A DNA stretch of 64,000 bases from Cladobotryum mycophilum (taxonomy: Eukaryota > Ascomycota > Sordariomycetes > Hypocreales > Hypocreaceae): positions 6,820,001 to 6,884,000 of the forward strand of contig CM071589.1 of assembly GCA_036429605.1 (NCBI GenBank). Reading direction: 5' to 3'. A model generated the notes under the pieces. That model was not told where the DNA came from. It made no database searches and saw nothing but the letters and a program-made list of their open reading frames with translations. The position numbers were made by a program, and so were the translations under genes. Within the stretch, counting starts at the first letter, position 1. Each line of letters starts with the position of its first letter. This document shows, piece after piece, positions 23,363 to 35,900 of this stretch.

Positions 23363-24927
23363 ATGACTGATGTCCAATCTTCTGCTCAGTCCAAGGACAT
23401 TCTTTCCCAGCAAGCTGAGCCATTAGCTCAAGCTGGCCTTCGTTCCCGGCTTCTTTTGCCGAGCGATGCCAACTATACTTCCCGGATTGACTCGTACTGG
23501 TGCAATAACGCCAAACTGCGACCGGCATGTATCATTCAGCCACAATCTGCTGCTGAGGTCTCCAAAGCCGTTACAGCGCTTGCTCAGTCTGGGCAGCAAT
23601 TTGCCGTACGAGCTGGTGGGCACGGTAACTGGGTCGGCGCCAACAACATCAACGACGGTGTTACAATTGATCTAGGTCTCCTCAACTCCACCCAATATGA
23701 CACTGTTACCAAGACAGCTCAGATAGAACCTGGTGCAAAGTGGAAAGACGTCTATGCTGAGCTCGAAAAGCATGGAGTTGTAGTCGCTGGAGCTCGCGAG
23801 GGCGAGGTTGGTGTTGGGGGCTTCTTACTCGGCGGTGGAAACACTTTCCACACGCCTCGATATGGCCTTGGCTGCGATAACGTCCTGTCTTTTGAGGTAG
23901 TCCTTGCTGATGGACGTATCATCACTGCCGAAGCAGGGGGCCAGCATGCCGGTATGTAGCTGCACCCTATTTTGACGGCGGAATCTAACCCGCGACAGAT
24001 CTCTTTCGCGTTCTCAAGGGTGGGGGCAATAATTTTGGCATTGTCACCCGCTTCACCATGCGCACCTTTCCCAGTGGCCCCATCTGGGGTGGACTGGCTC
24101 TCCGCCCCTTGGAGACCGTCCAGGCAGGCGCCGAGGCTCTAGTCGAGTTCACGGCCAACAGTGCAAACGATCCAGACACCACCGTCCAGTTCATCGTTGG
24201 CCATATGCCCAGATTTGGGGGCACTGTCGCCGGTAATTCCTGCAGCAACGTTGCCAACATTGAGAACCCGCCGTCGCTGCAGAAGACGATCGCCTTGCCT
24301 GAGATTATGAACAACTTCAAGAGTACTACGATGCAAGAGCTTCTGACTTATTCTGCACTCCCGCCCAACTACTAGTAAGTGTATACGTTGCAGACAATTG
24401 ACACTTAGCTGATCTTGGACAGCAACATCTGGTTCACCATGACGTTCAAAAATGACGTTTCCATCGTCGTCAAAACCGCCGAATTACACAACCAGATGGT
24501 AAAGGAGCTTCAAGAACTAGTTCCTGATCAAGACTTTACCAGTCATGTCGCTTTCCAGCCCATTCCGCGCCTATTCGCGCAGCTAGGCGCCAACAGCGGT
24601 GGTAATGTGCTTGGTCTCGAGCAAAGTGCTCATGACGCCATCCTCCTACAGATATCCGCCAGTGTTCGCACCCCTGAGCTGGAGGAGTTGGCCCGTCCCA
24701 AGGTCCGCGCAGTGCTCGAAGGAGTGCGTGCCTTTGCAAGCACCATTGAAGGCGGCTTCGTGCCCTGGGTTTACCTCAACTATGCTCACGCTACCCAGGA
24801 GGTTCTACAAAGTTACGGCCCAGACAATGTTCGCAAGATTCGGGAGGCAGCGGTGAAGTATGATCCTGAAGGCGTTTTTCAGCGTCTGTGCCCTGGCGGC
24901 TTCAAGATTTCGGCAATAAAGGATTAA
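23363..24927 (+). CDS. FAD-linked oxidase (PCMH type), cytosolic, mono-covalent
   Basis: The exons are 23363-23951, 23999-24374 and 24423-24927, giving 489 residues. The N-terminal half is a PCMH FAD-binding domain: RAGGHG with His87, the residue that covalently attaches FAD in this family, then GVGGFLLGGG at 150-159. Berberine-bridge-type enzymes with two covalent links have a cysteine in that second loop; here it is absent, so at most one link is expected. There is no signal peptide, so it probably acts in the cytosol. The C-terminus is a short YDPEGVF segment without the full berberine-bridge motif. Relatives oxidise alcohols, amines or form C-C or C-O bonds in fungal pathways. It lies between UbiA and P450 genes on the same strand, so it likely modifies the same product. 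Confidence 0.9.
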
Positions 24928-25957
24928 TGGTTATCGTTATCTTGTTATTTTGATGTTTAGGAGAGAACCAAAGGAGCATCTACAAGTGACTTTGCATCAA
25001 AAGCAGAACTCATGACCCTGTTCGTTCAAGGACACAAGTTCGGCGGTTTCCTAAATCAGCATAAACACTGTGAATGTGCCCAATTTCATCTCGTGCATTA
25101 GTCTCCCCGCTCCCGCGAATCGGACACTACGATGTTCGGATAATGCCTTGAGACAACCCATTCCCTTGATGGAATGAAACAGAGCACTAACGCACCGGCT
25201 AGTTTCCGGGGCGATTAACATGTTTGTTTCCAGGTATTAGTCTACCCCAACATGTGCCTTCGTGGGGTTCAGCTTTGGGGAACAAGCCCCAACGGACCAC
25301 AGGACGTTCTGTGTCGTGCCTACAGGATTACCACCAAATGCTCGTCGCGAAGCGGGCAGCCTATCAGTATTGAAGCTCAAATGAAAGTCTGACCACATTG
25401 CCAAGGTGGCATTTGCATCCTACGCTTATCGAGTCCTGTCCGCAAGGCACACACTCATGTCCACCGTATCGTCCGATGTTACCCTAGTCGGTCAAACGCC
25501 AGCCATCATGATTGTGGAGTTCTATTGGCTGCTATTAATTGATCTCCTCAAAGAAACGGCGACTTGGAGTAAGGAGGGTGGGGTGATGCTTCCAGAAGGA
25601 TTCATGATATCGATTACGTGTAATCACTAGTGATTATCACGCCCCCTCTCAGAGACGTCTGCCGTGCAACCACCAGTGTCGTAAAAGGAAGGTTGATCCG
25701 TTGTGTAGGTGATGTGACTCAAGGATTTGGCAATAAAGAAGACCGCCCGAAAGTTACGACGCCAGTGCGCCAAATCTCGGCGGGTAAAGACCATTTGCCG
25801 CGGTGCGTGCCTCAGCTAGTCTTGCACATATGTGCCTGCATTACCTGTCGGCAATGAAAAATGTCAGTCTGGCATATAGTCTAGCATTCATATCCTCTTT
25901 GCCAAACTGTACCTAGCTTACCGTCAAGTCGTATTACAATACAACAGACATCTCAAC
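24928..25957. other. Intergenic between FAD oxidase and P450 genes
   Basis: About 1 kb without a supportable gene. A 75-codon frame at 25406-25630 has no domain. Confidence 0.5.
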
Positions 25958-27935
25958 ATGCCTTCTGTAGCCCCCTGGCTATACGCCTGGGTATCCGGTG
26001 CTCTTTGTGGTTTCGCCGTCCATCATGGCATCTTTATCAGGGGCGAGTGGCACGTCAAGGCCCCTCGTATCGTCGTGGGCCATGTATTGATGTTCCTTAC
26101 CCTACATCTTCTAGGGTACCTGACTCAGGGGACGAGCCTCTTTGCAGTTGGCCATGGATTTGTTCTGATGAGCTACGGTTACTTGCCAGGACTGTTTCTC
26201 AGTATGACGGTTTACCGAGTCTTTTTCCATCGCCTCACAAGGGAGGGCTTCCCAGGCCCGTGGTATGCTCCCATCAGCAAATTGTGGCATGTGTGGGCAT
26301 GTCGGGATTCTATGAACCATGTGTTGCTGGATAAGCTACACAAGCAGTATGGGGACTTTGTGAGAACTGGTGAGTGGCATAAAAATCGGCGTGAATTTAA
26401 TATGAGGTACTAGAGAAAGCTCATTAACTCTAACGTGCATTTAGGCCCGAGCGAAATCACGATCTACCGACCAGAGATATTCATGGCCACCGATGGGCCT
26501 CACTCAGAATGTAAGAAAGCAGATGTAAGTTCGGTCCCAGTGTGTTTCGAGATGTTGGAATTAATATGTTTCAAGTGGTATGACCTGTTGAAACCGAACT
26601 TGGCTCTTGTTTCCGCACGAGATAGAGATATTCATGCAGTTCGGCGACGTCAGTGGAACCGTGCGTTCTCTACCAAAGGTCAGTCTTGCATTTTAAATGT
26701 CGTGATTCCAACATAATTCTCGCCAGGGCTCTGCTAACATTCCGTCTCATTTCTTTATCGCTCACAGCCCTCAAGGTCCATGAAGAAAAGATTATACGCC
26801 ACCTTGATGAACTGGATCGACGTATCGAGATCGAAGCCAAGGCCGGCCATGTCTCCAACGCCAAAAATATGTTTTACTGGTTTGCTTTCGATGCCATGGG
26901 AGACTTTGTCCTCGGCAAGCCATTCGGCATGCAGCAGAATCAGGAATGGCACCATATTATTGTCCGCATGCAGAGTGCCCTGTCAATTCTGGGGCCCCTG
27001 AGTCCAACGCCGTGGATGATACACATTGGATTCAAGCTGGCTCCTCGAATCCTCCAGCTGAGAGACTGGTTCGACCTGGAGGCCTGGTGCCGGGGTCAAA
27101 TGAGTGAGAGACTTCAGGATAAGTCCCGTCACCAGGAGCCGGATATTACACACTATATCATGATGGAAGACGGCGAGAATCAGGAGATTATCCATAACGC
27201 TCTGTTATGGCTTAGCGGGGACAGTATGCAAGCGATGGCTGCTGGAAGGTGAGTTGCATAACATCGGCTCAGCTGTTGGATACTGACAGATTAGTTCTCC
27301 GATAGCAAATACGCTGCTGGGCCTTTTCACAGAAGTGGGAAGAACCACGGGCGCGTCGGACAAGCTCTATGATGAGCTCAATGGCGTCGATGCCTCTGAT
27401 GTCAAGGCACTAGCTACCTTACCATACCTGAACGCCTGCATAGACGAGACGCTACGTTTGTATCCCGCACTCATGACTGGCGGAACACGCATGACCACCC
27501 AGAATGGTATGACCGTTGCTGGAAGATATATACCGCCATACACCAATATCGTAGCCCCTCAATATCTCATATCTCGAAGTATGTTTATTCCCTTGCTTTG
27601 CTTGTCCCACTTTGGTCACGGAACTGACCTATCTTACCTTAACTGTAGGAGAAGATTGCTTTGTGGATCCGTGCAGATTTGTCCCTGAGCGATGGACAAC
27701 ATCCCCAGAGATGGTGCTCAATCCCTCGGCTACCAGACCCTTCGGCATGGGCCACCTAAGCTGTATCGGTCGGCCTTTGGCACTCGACGCCCTGCGCCTT
27801 GTTGTGGCACGCCTGATTAAGAAGTACAGGTTCCGGTATGCTCCAGGTGAGGACGGAAGTGGCATGTGGCGGGATATGAAGGATCAATTTGTGCAGAATC
27901 CGGGAGAACTGAAGCTCCGCTTTGAGTTGCGATAG
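25958..27935 (+). CDS. Cytochrome P450 monooxygenase with atypical haem motif
   Basis: Six exons are supported: 25958-26369, 26445-26524, 26576-26678, 26768-27248, 27295-27578 and 27649-27935. They give 548 residues. The N-terminus has several hydrophobic segments for ER anchoring, then the proline-rich FPGPWY. The K-helix ExxR appears as ETLR and the PERF-type motif as PERW. The haem loop reads FGMGHLSCIG with Cys492 as ligand, but the usual arginine two places before the cysteine is leucine. The I-helix reads AAGSSPIAN where A-G-x-D/E-T is expected, so the acid-alcohol pair used for oxygen activation is missing. Both oddities are inside exon sequence or at a supported splice junction. The gene is otherwise complete. 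It probably oxidises the cluster product, or has a specialised chemistry not needing the usual proton relay. Confidence 0.88.
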
Positions 27936-29238
27936 ACAAGCAGTCATTCTGGATTGACGTTGAGGTTTTGGGAGTCTCAGAGCAAGGATGGCAGAGGCTT
28001 CTATTACACGCTACCCGGATTAAACATGGAAAATATTAGTAGAGTTGGGTTACGAATTCTCTGGTCAATTTAATAAAACCTATATGTTTCATTTAGTAAT
28101 TCATGAGACTTTGTTAATGTCCTTTCGACCAAGATCATGTGTCGATTGACTGTCAGTAGCATGACTCTACCAATTTACAGTGGCCATGTAGGATCTCTCA
28201 ACATGCGCGACAACTTCTTTTCTCTTTTTCCCATAGTGAAAACACAGAGTCCTGATAAGATGTCATTTTGCTTTCCCTAGAAAGAAGCTGCACGAAAATG
28301 GTTCAGGTACATGCAACCAAATCTGAACCCAACAAGAACGTGGAATGCAACGCAACCACAATCCCAGTGGGTTTAGCCGGATACTCTAAATGCATGCAGC
28401 TTTATCTATTTCTCCAGTCTTGTGCATTCACCGGTCCGTTTCCAATGTCACACACCCCCACTCCTCCATATCTCATATAAAGTGGTGTGGGCTGACCAGC
28501 AGGCTGCTTGGATGATGACTTGGTGTGATATGAATGGAAGATGAAATCTTGGCATTAGAATGTGGAATATCCGGAGATGGCTCTATAGAACTGGTAGGGA
28601 TTCATCAAGGTCAAGGTCAGCTTCGGGTGACGCAAGCAATTTGTATGCCGTTACCCCTCAGTTGAATCCCCCTGGATGTTGGTCCTATAGGATCCAGGGC
28701 TGACGAGCCAACACAAACACTGTACAACCCAACAAAAGACTTGGCAGCGGTTCTAGATTCCACGAGGAAAGGAAACGCTGCAGCACCGTATCCGTAATAT
28801 GCGAGTGCGGGGTCCACACTCTTGGGTGCAGATAGCATCCGAGTGCCCAGCAACTCGAACATGCAATTTGTATTACCTATCAGCAGGAAGCTTCATATCC
28901 TTTCGCACTGAAGAAACAGGATCCGCTAAAACTCATATCAACTTTCTTGTCTTCCTTTGCTCCTAGCTCTCATCCTGCTTTCAAATGGGAAATGCCACCC
29001 ATATCTACGCAACAGTCTACAGACTTCATCGCTGGCACTGACCCTTGTAGATAAACAGGCACAATCCTTCGCCCTCTGTCCCCCTGCTTCGTTGCGCCAC
29101 CACAGGTAAGGGGGCTTCCATGTTGCAGGCATTGGCCGCGAACATGCGGAGGTCTACCTTTCACTACCGAACCACACTGTCATCTCAAGTGTCCGCAATC
29201 CTGAAAATACACAGCGAAGGACTTCAGGTTAGCTAAAG
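27936..29238. other. Intergenic, no supported gene
   Basis: About 1.3 kb lies between the P450 gene and the SDR relic. No domain-bearing frame was found on either strand. Confidence 0.5.
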
Positions 29239-29724
29239 ATGGCAAGCTACATCGCCAAGATTGAAGCCATATCTACTAAAGATCATACCAAGGCTATGAA
29301 GTAGGTGAAAGTAGTGGGAATCACTACTCTCAAGGTTGGTATGGGTGTTGCCGGCATACAACTGGCGACGTTCTTTCACCACAGTCTGGTACACGAGGAC
29401 CTAGGATTTTCTTGGGATCTTCAATGTCAACACATTCTCCTTTGTAAGCTCCTTCAAGGTGGCACACCCACCCCTCTGAGCATCCTCCGAAAGCAACGGA
29501 GCAGCTCGCCCAACTTGCTCACGATTGGTTCCAATGTAGATCACACAGTCCATTTGCAGCCCATAATCCCAGCCCCAGTTGGCGTTTACAGCGCCACCAA
29601 AGCAGCGCTCAACTACCTTGTCCAATGAATGCACCTCGAGAACTTGTGGCTAACTTCATGGATCATGAACCCAGGCTATGCGCGGACAAAAATTGGTAAT
29701 GGACACGCAAGGTCTAGTAAATAG
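29239..29724 (+). pseudogene. Relic of a ketoreductase-like short-chain dehydrogenase (SDR)
   Basis: Fragments of a norsolorinic-acid-ketoreductase-like SDR can be read across frames. An early KIEAISTKD-like piece is followed by an FNVNTFSFVSSF stretch near 29415, matching the D-V-N-x-x-G-x-x region. Then a TIGS strand leads to the catalytic YSATK motif at about 29595, followed by AALNYLVQ, an in-frame TGA at 29626-29628, and HLENLWLTSWIMNPGYARTKIG, matching the family's HFENEWLTAF..HPG..TDMG region. The usual N-terminal glycine motif is missing. At least two frame changes and two stops show it is dead. It lies inside the putative cluster between P450 and second oxidase, so the pathway may once have had a reductive step. 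Confidence 0.72.
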
Positions 29725-30382
29725 GGAAGTCCTCACGTGTTTTGAAGGGTAGTATTTGTGGTTTAATTAAGAAGATTCACCAGGCGACGCGGGCCGAAAC
29801 GTTGAGAAATCTTTACAACGTCGATAGTGTGCCACGTACATTTTTCGCAGACAATATTAGACAACTAGCAAATGCTCACCAGCCATAACCCTACCAACTT
29901 TCACATACCGTAGTTTTGCGGCTTACGTACAATGGGGCTGGGTACAGTTGTGGATGTTCATCTAATTGCATCGTATGGCAACGATTGAACCGGCGAAGGA
30001 TTGCAATCTGCTTATATGCGAGGTCAACAATAAAGAACTACAAGCCATCAAATTCACGTACAATACCTTCTCAATGACCTGAAACATGTTGCTGGGAAGG
30101 ATTCAGTTAGATGGTGTGGAGTTTGAGAAAGAAGGCTGTGTAATTAGCAAGACTCCTCATTTCAATATGAAAGCACTCCTTCACACTGGGCTACAAACAT
30201 CCCACACTGCTATGGGTGCATTCCCTCTCGCTAGACTATAAATATCCCCGCTCACTAATGGAGACGTAGATTGCCATTACACATACGATACATTGACTTG
30301 GGAGTCTTCTCGTCACGACTGAACGCAGTCATACCTCACCCGGACGATGTACATACTTACTCTAGTAGTATTGCCAAGTACC
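29725..30382. other. Upstream region of berberine-bridge oxidase gene
   Basis: No gene is seen. It contains the TATA box called separately. Confidence 0.5.
30237..30244 (+). promoter_or_regulatory. TATA box of berberine-bridge oxidase gene
   Basis: TATAAATA lies 139 bp upstream of the preferred start codon at 30383 and is followed by a CCCCGCTC stretch. The spacing fits a fungal core promoter. Confidence 0.5.
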
Positions 30383-32248
30383 ATGGCCATTCTGCCCATC
30401 ATTTCTCTTGTGATAGCGCTTGCGTCCGGCGCTGCGCTGGCTCTTCCGAGCCTAGATGCTTCGCCCCCTGAGGCGCAAGGCACAAACTGCAAATGCTTCC
30501 CTGGCAAACCATGCTGGCCGACTCCGTCTGAATGGGCTTCATTCAATCGGACGGTGGGTGGCCGCCTAATCGCCACAGTCCCCATCGCAGCATCCTGTCA
30601 CAAGTCAAATCTAGCCCCTTACGACGCCCAAGCCTGTGAGGCTCTGCGGTCAACATGGTGGTTCCCGGAGACACACCTCGGAACGTCATCGTCTCCCATG
30701 GCGCCCTTCTTTGCCAATGCCAGTTGTGACCCCTTCACAGCGCCGGAGGCTCAGTGTGTCATTGGCGCCTATGTTCAGTATGCCGTCAGGGCTGCCAGCG
30801 TTGCTGATTATCAGGCAACACTAGCCTTTGCCACCAAGAAGAACATCCGCATTGTCATACGTAACACAGGCCATGATTACTATGGCAAATCGACGGGTGC
30901 TGGTGCGCTTGGGCTCTGGACTCATTGGCTCAAGGACACCCATGCGATAAGTAATTACAGGTCAGCGGCATATAGCGGCAAAGCATTGAAGCTCGGTGCC
31001 GGTGTTGGGGTGCTCGAAGCTTACAAGGCTGCCGATGCTGCTGGAGTCGCCGTTGTAGGCGGTGCATGCGCAACCGTTGGCATTGCTGGTGGCTATAGCC
31101 AAGGTGGTGGTCACGGCCCCTTGATGTCTCACTTCGGCCTTGGTGCCGATCAGGTCCTTGAGTGGGAGGTTGTCACGGCTCAGGGGAAACATCTTGTTGC
31201 TAGTCCTTCTCAGAATGGTGATCTGTATTGGGCGTTGACAGGCGGCGGAGGAGGCACCTATGCTGCCGTCGTTTCTGTGACCGTCAGGGCTCACCAGCTT
31301 ACCAGAGTATCTGCTGCGAATCTTACTTTCACCAACGCCAACGTGTCCGACGATGTCTTCTACAGTGCCATACACAAATTACTCACGGAACATCCCAGAC
31401 TTGGGCAAGGAGGAGCTTGGAGCGCCTGGACCTTGATTCCGGGTGTGTTCAGTATGTCGCCTCTTGTAGGCCCTGGGCTTCATGCCGCCGAGCTTCATGC
31501 TCTACTCGAGCCCACGCTATCCTTCCTCAATCAGAGTGACATTGGATATGGTAGGTACCATCTCTACCCATCTAAGAAGTCAGCTAATTATGTTGACCAA
31601 ATCATAGACTATCATATCCAGGAGTTTGACTCCTTCCTGGACACTTACACCACCATGTTCCCATATAATAACATTACAGCGTACAATATCGGCGGACGAA
31701 TGATACCCAAGTCCTTAGTCTCGACCGATAGTTCTGCAGAAACACTCTTAGATGCCCTCAAGTTCATTCTCTCTCAAGGTGGGGGTGTGTCTGGGTCCTC
31801 TTTGGACGTCTCAGGGTTCCCAAAGGGCGGCGTCCACAATTCTGTGAATCCTGCTTGGCGCACTGCCATCCTCAATCTGGTTATCGGTTTGTAAGTGCTC
31901 CCCATAAGCCAACGCTCGTATCCTTTCCCATCAATTTCTTGTTCTCCACTAACGCTGATACTCAGAGCATTTGATGCCCTTGACTTTGATGCCAACTTTG
32001 CAATTCAGAAGAAGATGACTGAGACATTGATACCGCGACTCGAGGCGCTGACTCCCGGCGGTGGTACATACCTCAACGAGGGAGATTTTCGTCAGCCTAA
32101 CTGGCAGAAGGCTTATTATGGCGATAATTACATTGCCTTGAGGAAGATCAAGGCCAAGTATGATCCAAATGATCTGTTTTATGGTTTGACAGCGGTCGGA
32201 AGTGAGCGGTGGACTGTTCAGAAGGACGGATCGCTTTGTCGAGCATAG
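30383..32248 (+). CDS. Secreted berberine-bridge-type FAD oxidase, likely bicovalent
   Basis: The exons are 30383-31890 and 31966-32248, giving 596 residues. The intron has a CTAAC branch site. I chose 30383 because it sits in a good ACCATGG context and gives a compact signal peptide (about 1-20). An upstream in-frame ATG at 30347 is possible. The PCMH domain has TGHDYYGKS with His164, and GGACATVGIAGGYSQGGGHG with Cys229, the His/Cys pair that links FAD twice in berberine-bridge enzymes. The C-terminal domain (YLNEGDF, then NWQKAYYG, then KYDPNDLFYGLTAVGSE) is the standard BBE signature. Eight or more cysteines and several N-glycosylation sequons fit secretion. It is the last gene of the putative cluster. 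It may finish the product outside the cell or in the secretory route, or act on sugars independently. Confidence 0.92.
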
Positions 32249-32911
32249 CAAGATTGCTGATGTAATGGCATTAGGATATTTTCGTCATAGAAAGCAATCC
32301 TCAATAGATAAAGATGGATTGAATCTATTTTTTTCGAAAGAGTTATTACTTGACGCCGTTCAGGACGTGTCTGCGATGCTGCCAAGCGGGGTTGGCTAGT
32401 CCTGGTCAGTACCATCAGTACTTCAAAATGAGCCTCGTGAGCTGTGATTCCATTAGTTAAATAACCAAATTAAATAAAATTCTCATTTTTAATGTTTGGG
32501 ATAATGAATCAGTCAGAGATTCGACGCGTCGCGAAGCGAGGAAAGCAATGTGGATTGGACATGTAGCTCGTAGCGGGTTGTGTCTTCCAGCCAACCATAT
32601 GCCAACTTCGGTGTGAATACCTGCATAATGTGGACTCCCGTTTGACACCTGCGTCTGTGACTGGCCCATTTATGCCAGAAAGTCCGCTGGATTTATCCAA
32701 TAACTTGAAATCTCAAGGCGACAACAGGATCCCATGTCTCTACTGCAAATACAAAAACGCAGGGCCCACAGGTCTTTATTTTCAGGCAGCAAAGTGCCCA
32801 AAGATGGCTCGCGAGGACAACGAAACGAGACACATCCTTAACAAATACATCGCTACTTGAAATCAAGAACCCTCATAGTAGATCAACATACTCAAATTAA
32901 CGCCAATAACC
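32249..32911. other. Intergenic, no supported gene
   Basis: This spacer separates the oxidase from the ankyrin-repeat gene. No domain was seen. Confidence 0.5.
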
Positions 32912-35900
32912 ATGGCGAGATACCTTCTCATCATCTATGCATTAGCCATTGCGGGTGCAAGGGCTGATGACTTATCTGACTTCTCCAACAATCTAGCCTC
33001 AGATCTAGGTCCTCTGCTCTCACTGTTCGGTGAAGCGATAACGCGCCAATATCTCAGCGAAAGCACTTCATTTCTCGATTACTTTATCTTCTCCATGGTT
33101 CCAATCGGTATCCTAACAACTGTGGTTTCTGTCATTCGCGTCTGTGGAAGCCCCTCCCTCCGAGCCTTTATTGGTAGAGCCCAAGAGGGAGAGGGAGCTA
33201 TCGAAGCCGAACTATGCACTTCAACAAGCCGTGATGTTTGCGAGCTATTCAACAGAGGCGGTATCACCCGTGTGTTGGGTCGCCCAGATATTCTCGAGCT
33301 CGTCTATCTCCCCCAACACAGCGATCCCTCAGCAAGATTGAAGCTCTTTCGTCAGTACCTTGAAGAAAAGAGCGACGATAGCCCTTGGGTCAAAGTCGAG
33401 GATACATCAAACAAGGCCTCCTCTTTCCTCAGTTCTAGCGACGCAAGCAGTTCTAGGGGGGAATGTTGAATTCGCGCCTAAGCCTAACCTCTCGCTAAAC
33501 GTCGGCATTAAAAGACAACCACCATGGGCATTCTATACCGTTGCCGTCATCGGATTCATTCTTCAAACCTCAATCATGGCCTTAGCTGGTGCATCTGTTT
33601 GGCAGCTAGGCTAGCATATTAATAAATCGGGCAGTGAAACCTCCAAAAATTACGCTCCTGGTATCTTTATTGCGGGCACAGTTGCTCTGTGTTTCGGCAT
33701 GTGGAGTTGCGCTGCACTTATCGGACAAACGACACATGAACTTCATTATCAACGGTCACAAAAGTCTTCCGAGAGGCTGTATTGGATTCAGCCCGGGCCT
33801 CAGGTCATTGGAGATCAAAGTTTTGACCCCTTTGCCTATTCCGATAACGAGGACCAGCTTATGACCTGGACATCATCGATCAAGGATTTCGAAAACAAGT
33901 TTCAAGTCCACACCTTCTTCGCCGTTCTACTCGTATTGCTCGGCTATATTGCGCAATTCATCGGCCTCCGAGGCATGAGTGCTTGGGTGTCCATCGCACA
34001 ACTGGGCATCACTTTGATCATGAGTTGCTTGCGATGTGTACTTCGCATGAAACGTCTTACTAGCGATAACAACAGCCTTTCAAACTTCCCGGACCTAGTT
34101 ACAGGACACGAGCTCGATTGGCTTGCTTTCGAGATCACTCGTCACGACTCTCTTAGGCGTGACTCCTCTAACGATCCCAAGTCACACTCCCAAATCGTGT
34201 CCTGGCATGTCACTGGCCAGCCTCAGAAAGCAAATGAAGTTGAAACCAAGGCATTTCAAGAGGCTCAAGACTCGTCCACTCAAAGTCCCTCACCATATGA
34301 CTCCAAGGACTCAGCTGATTGCGGTCCCGCGGCCAGCCCCATCGAGCACTGCGCGACTGGAGAACCCTTAGTTGATTATCGTCAGCTTTTCCTCAACCGT
34401 GTTCGTCTTGCTCATCTAACTGGTCACTTTCACTTTGAAACAATGGAGCCAGACAACTACCAGATTTGGAAAGATATGAGAGTCAACGTCCGCGCCAAGT
34501 CGAAGCAGCTTGCTTCAGCCATTTGCCAAGCTGCGGCAACTCTTCTAGAGCATCAGAAGAGGTCTATCAAATTAGTGATAAAAGCAGCAATCCCTGGTGA
34601 GAGCTTTGGTCAAAAGGACCAGCTCGTTCACGTGACAATTAAGCCTCCGGCTGACCACACACAAATCACTTGGAGCCTTGACTCAGCACAACTGGAAGCA
34701 ATATTGGGGTTATGGCTATGGTCACTGATTTCGGGTGACAGCTCCCCAAGCAATTTCCATAAAGAAAATCATTATTCCCTCAACAGAAACCCGAAAACCG
34801 AGGTGATGCGGATTATTTTTGCTGCAACTGGTGATGGAAATGGGAACCATCATACAGATGTTGACATGGAGATGAGTTTTTGGCTTGGTACACAAAACAT
34901 TGAATACCCCAGCAAGTCACTCGTAATTCACGATGACTACAAGTATAGCCTCTTTGATTTATGGCTGAGTAGCGACGCCAATTCACTTGAACGCTTCGTG
35001 GACGCAAATCATCCCAATCAGCCAGAACGATCAAAGTCATCTCCACAGCATTTTCGCCGATTTTGTGGATGGGGTCTAGTTTACGAACTGCTCAATGCCC
35101 AAACCTTTAAGCATATCGAAGTCAAGGCATTTAAGATTGATCTCAAAGAGTACTCATTGCTCGATATTTGTGCTCAGGATTTGTTCATTACCCTCATACG
35201 CTCTCTATCCAACTTCAAACGGCGAAACCTAGACAAGACAACAGTCGTGGAATCTGATGGGACTATTCGTCTAGAGAACCCAGCCATCACGGGCCTAACT
35301 AATGCATTTATTAGCAATGGCTTAGGGACATATTTAGATGCTGTAACTTGTATCATCCCCCCATTGAGAACCCTGATTCGTCCGTCAAACGATGACTTGC
35401 TAGTGTCATTGAAGAAGGCAGGCGTGAGATATCGACAGGGTTCAGAGTGGGAACGAGCAGAAACTGTTCTACAATGGGCTTGTCAGTATTTCTTTTCTTC
35501 ACTCTCTGAAAAAGCTGAATTGGATGAGTCTGGCTATTTCATGAGATCCCTCCGGGCGCTTGGCGAGTTATATCGTTGGTCTCTTTCTCAGGCAGCCGAT
35601 GATGCGAGGCGCAAGTTCAGCCAGGATGGAGTCCAGTGGATGGATAGAGCTTACGGTAACACCAACGTCATCGTAACTTCCTATAGGGATATCATCAGAA
35701 GAATTTGTGATCATCACATGGGACATAAAGGGTCTCAGGATAGAGCGTCTAACGAGAACAGCTTGACTTCCGCTATCAAGGACAAGAGAAGAACGGATGC
35801 CTTGTACGATCTATCCTTCATCAAAACGGGCGATTTTACTTCTCTTCTTCTTCGCAATGCATTTCCGCTTGCAGTTCGCAACGATTGGGACGAGGTCATG

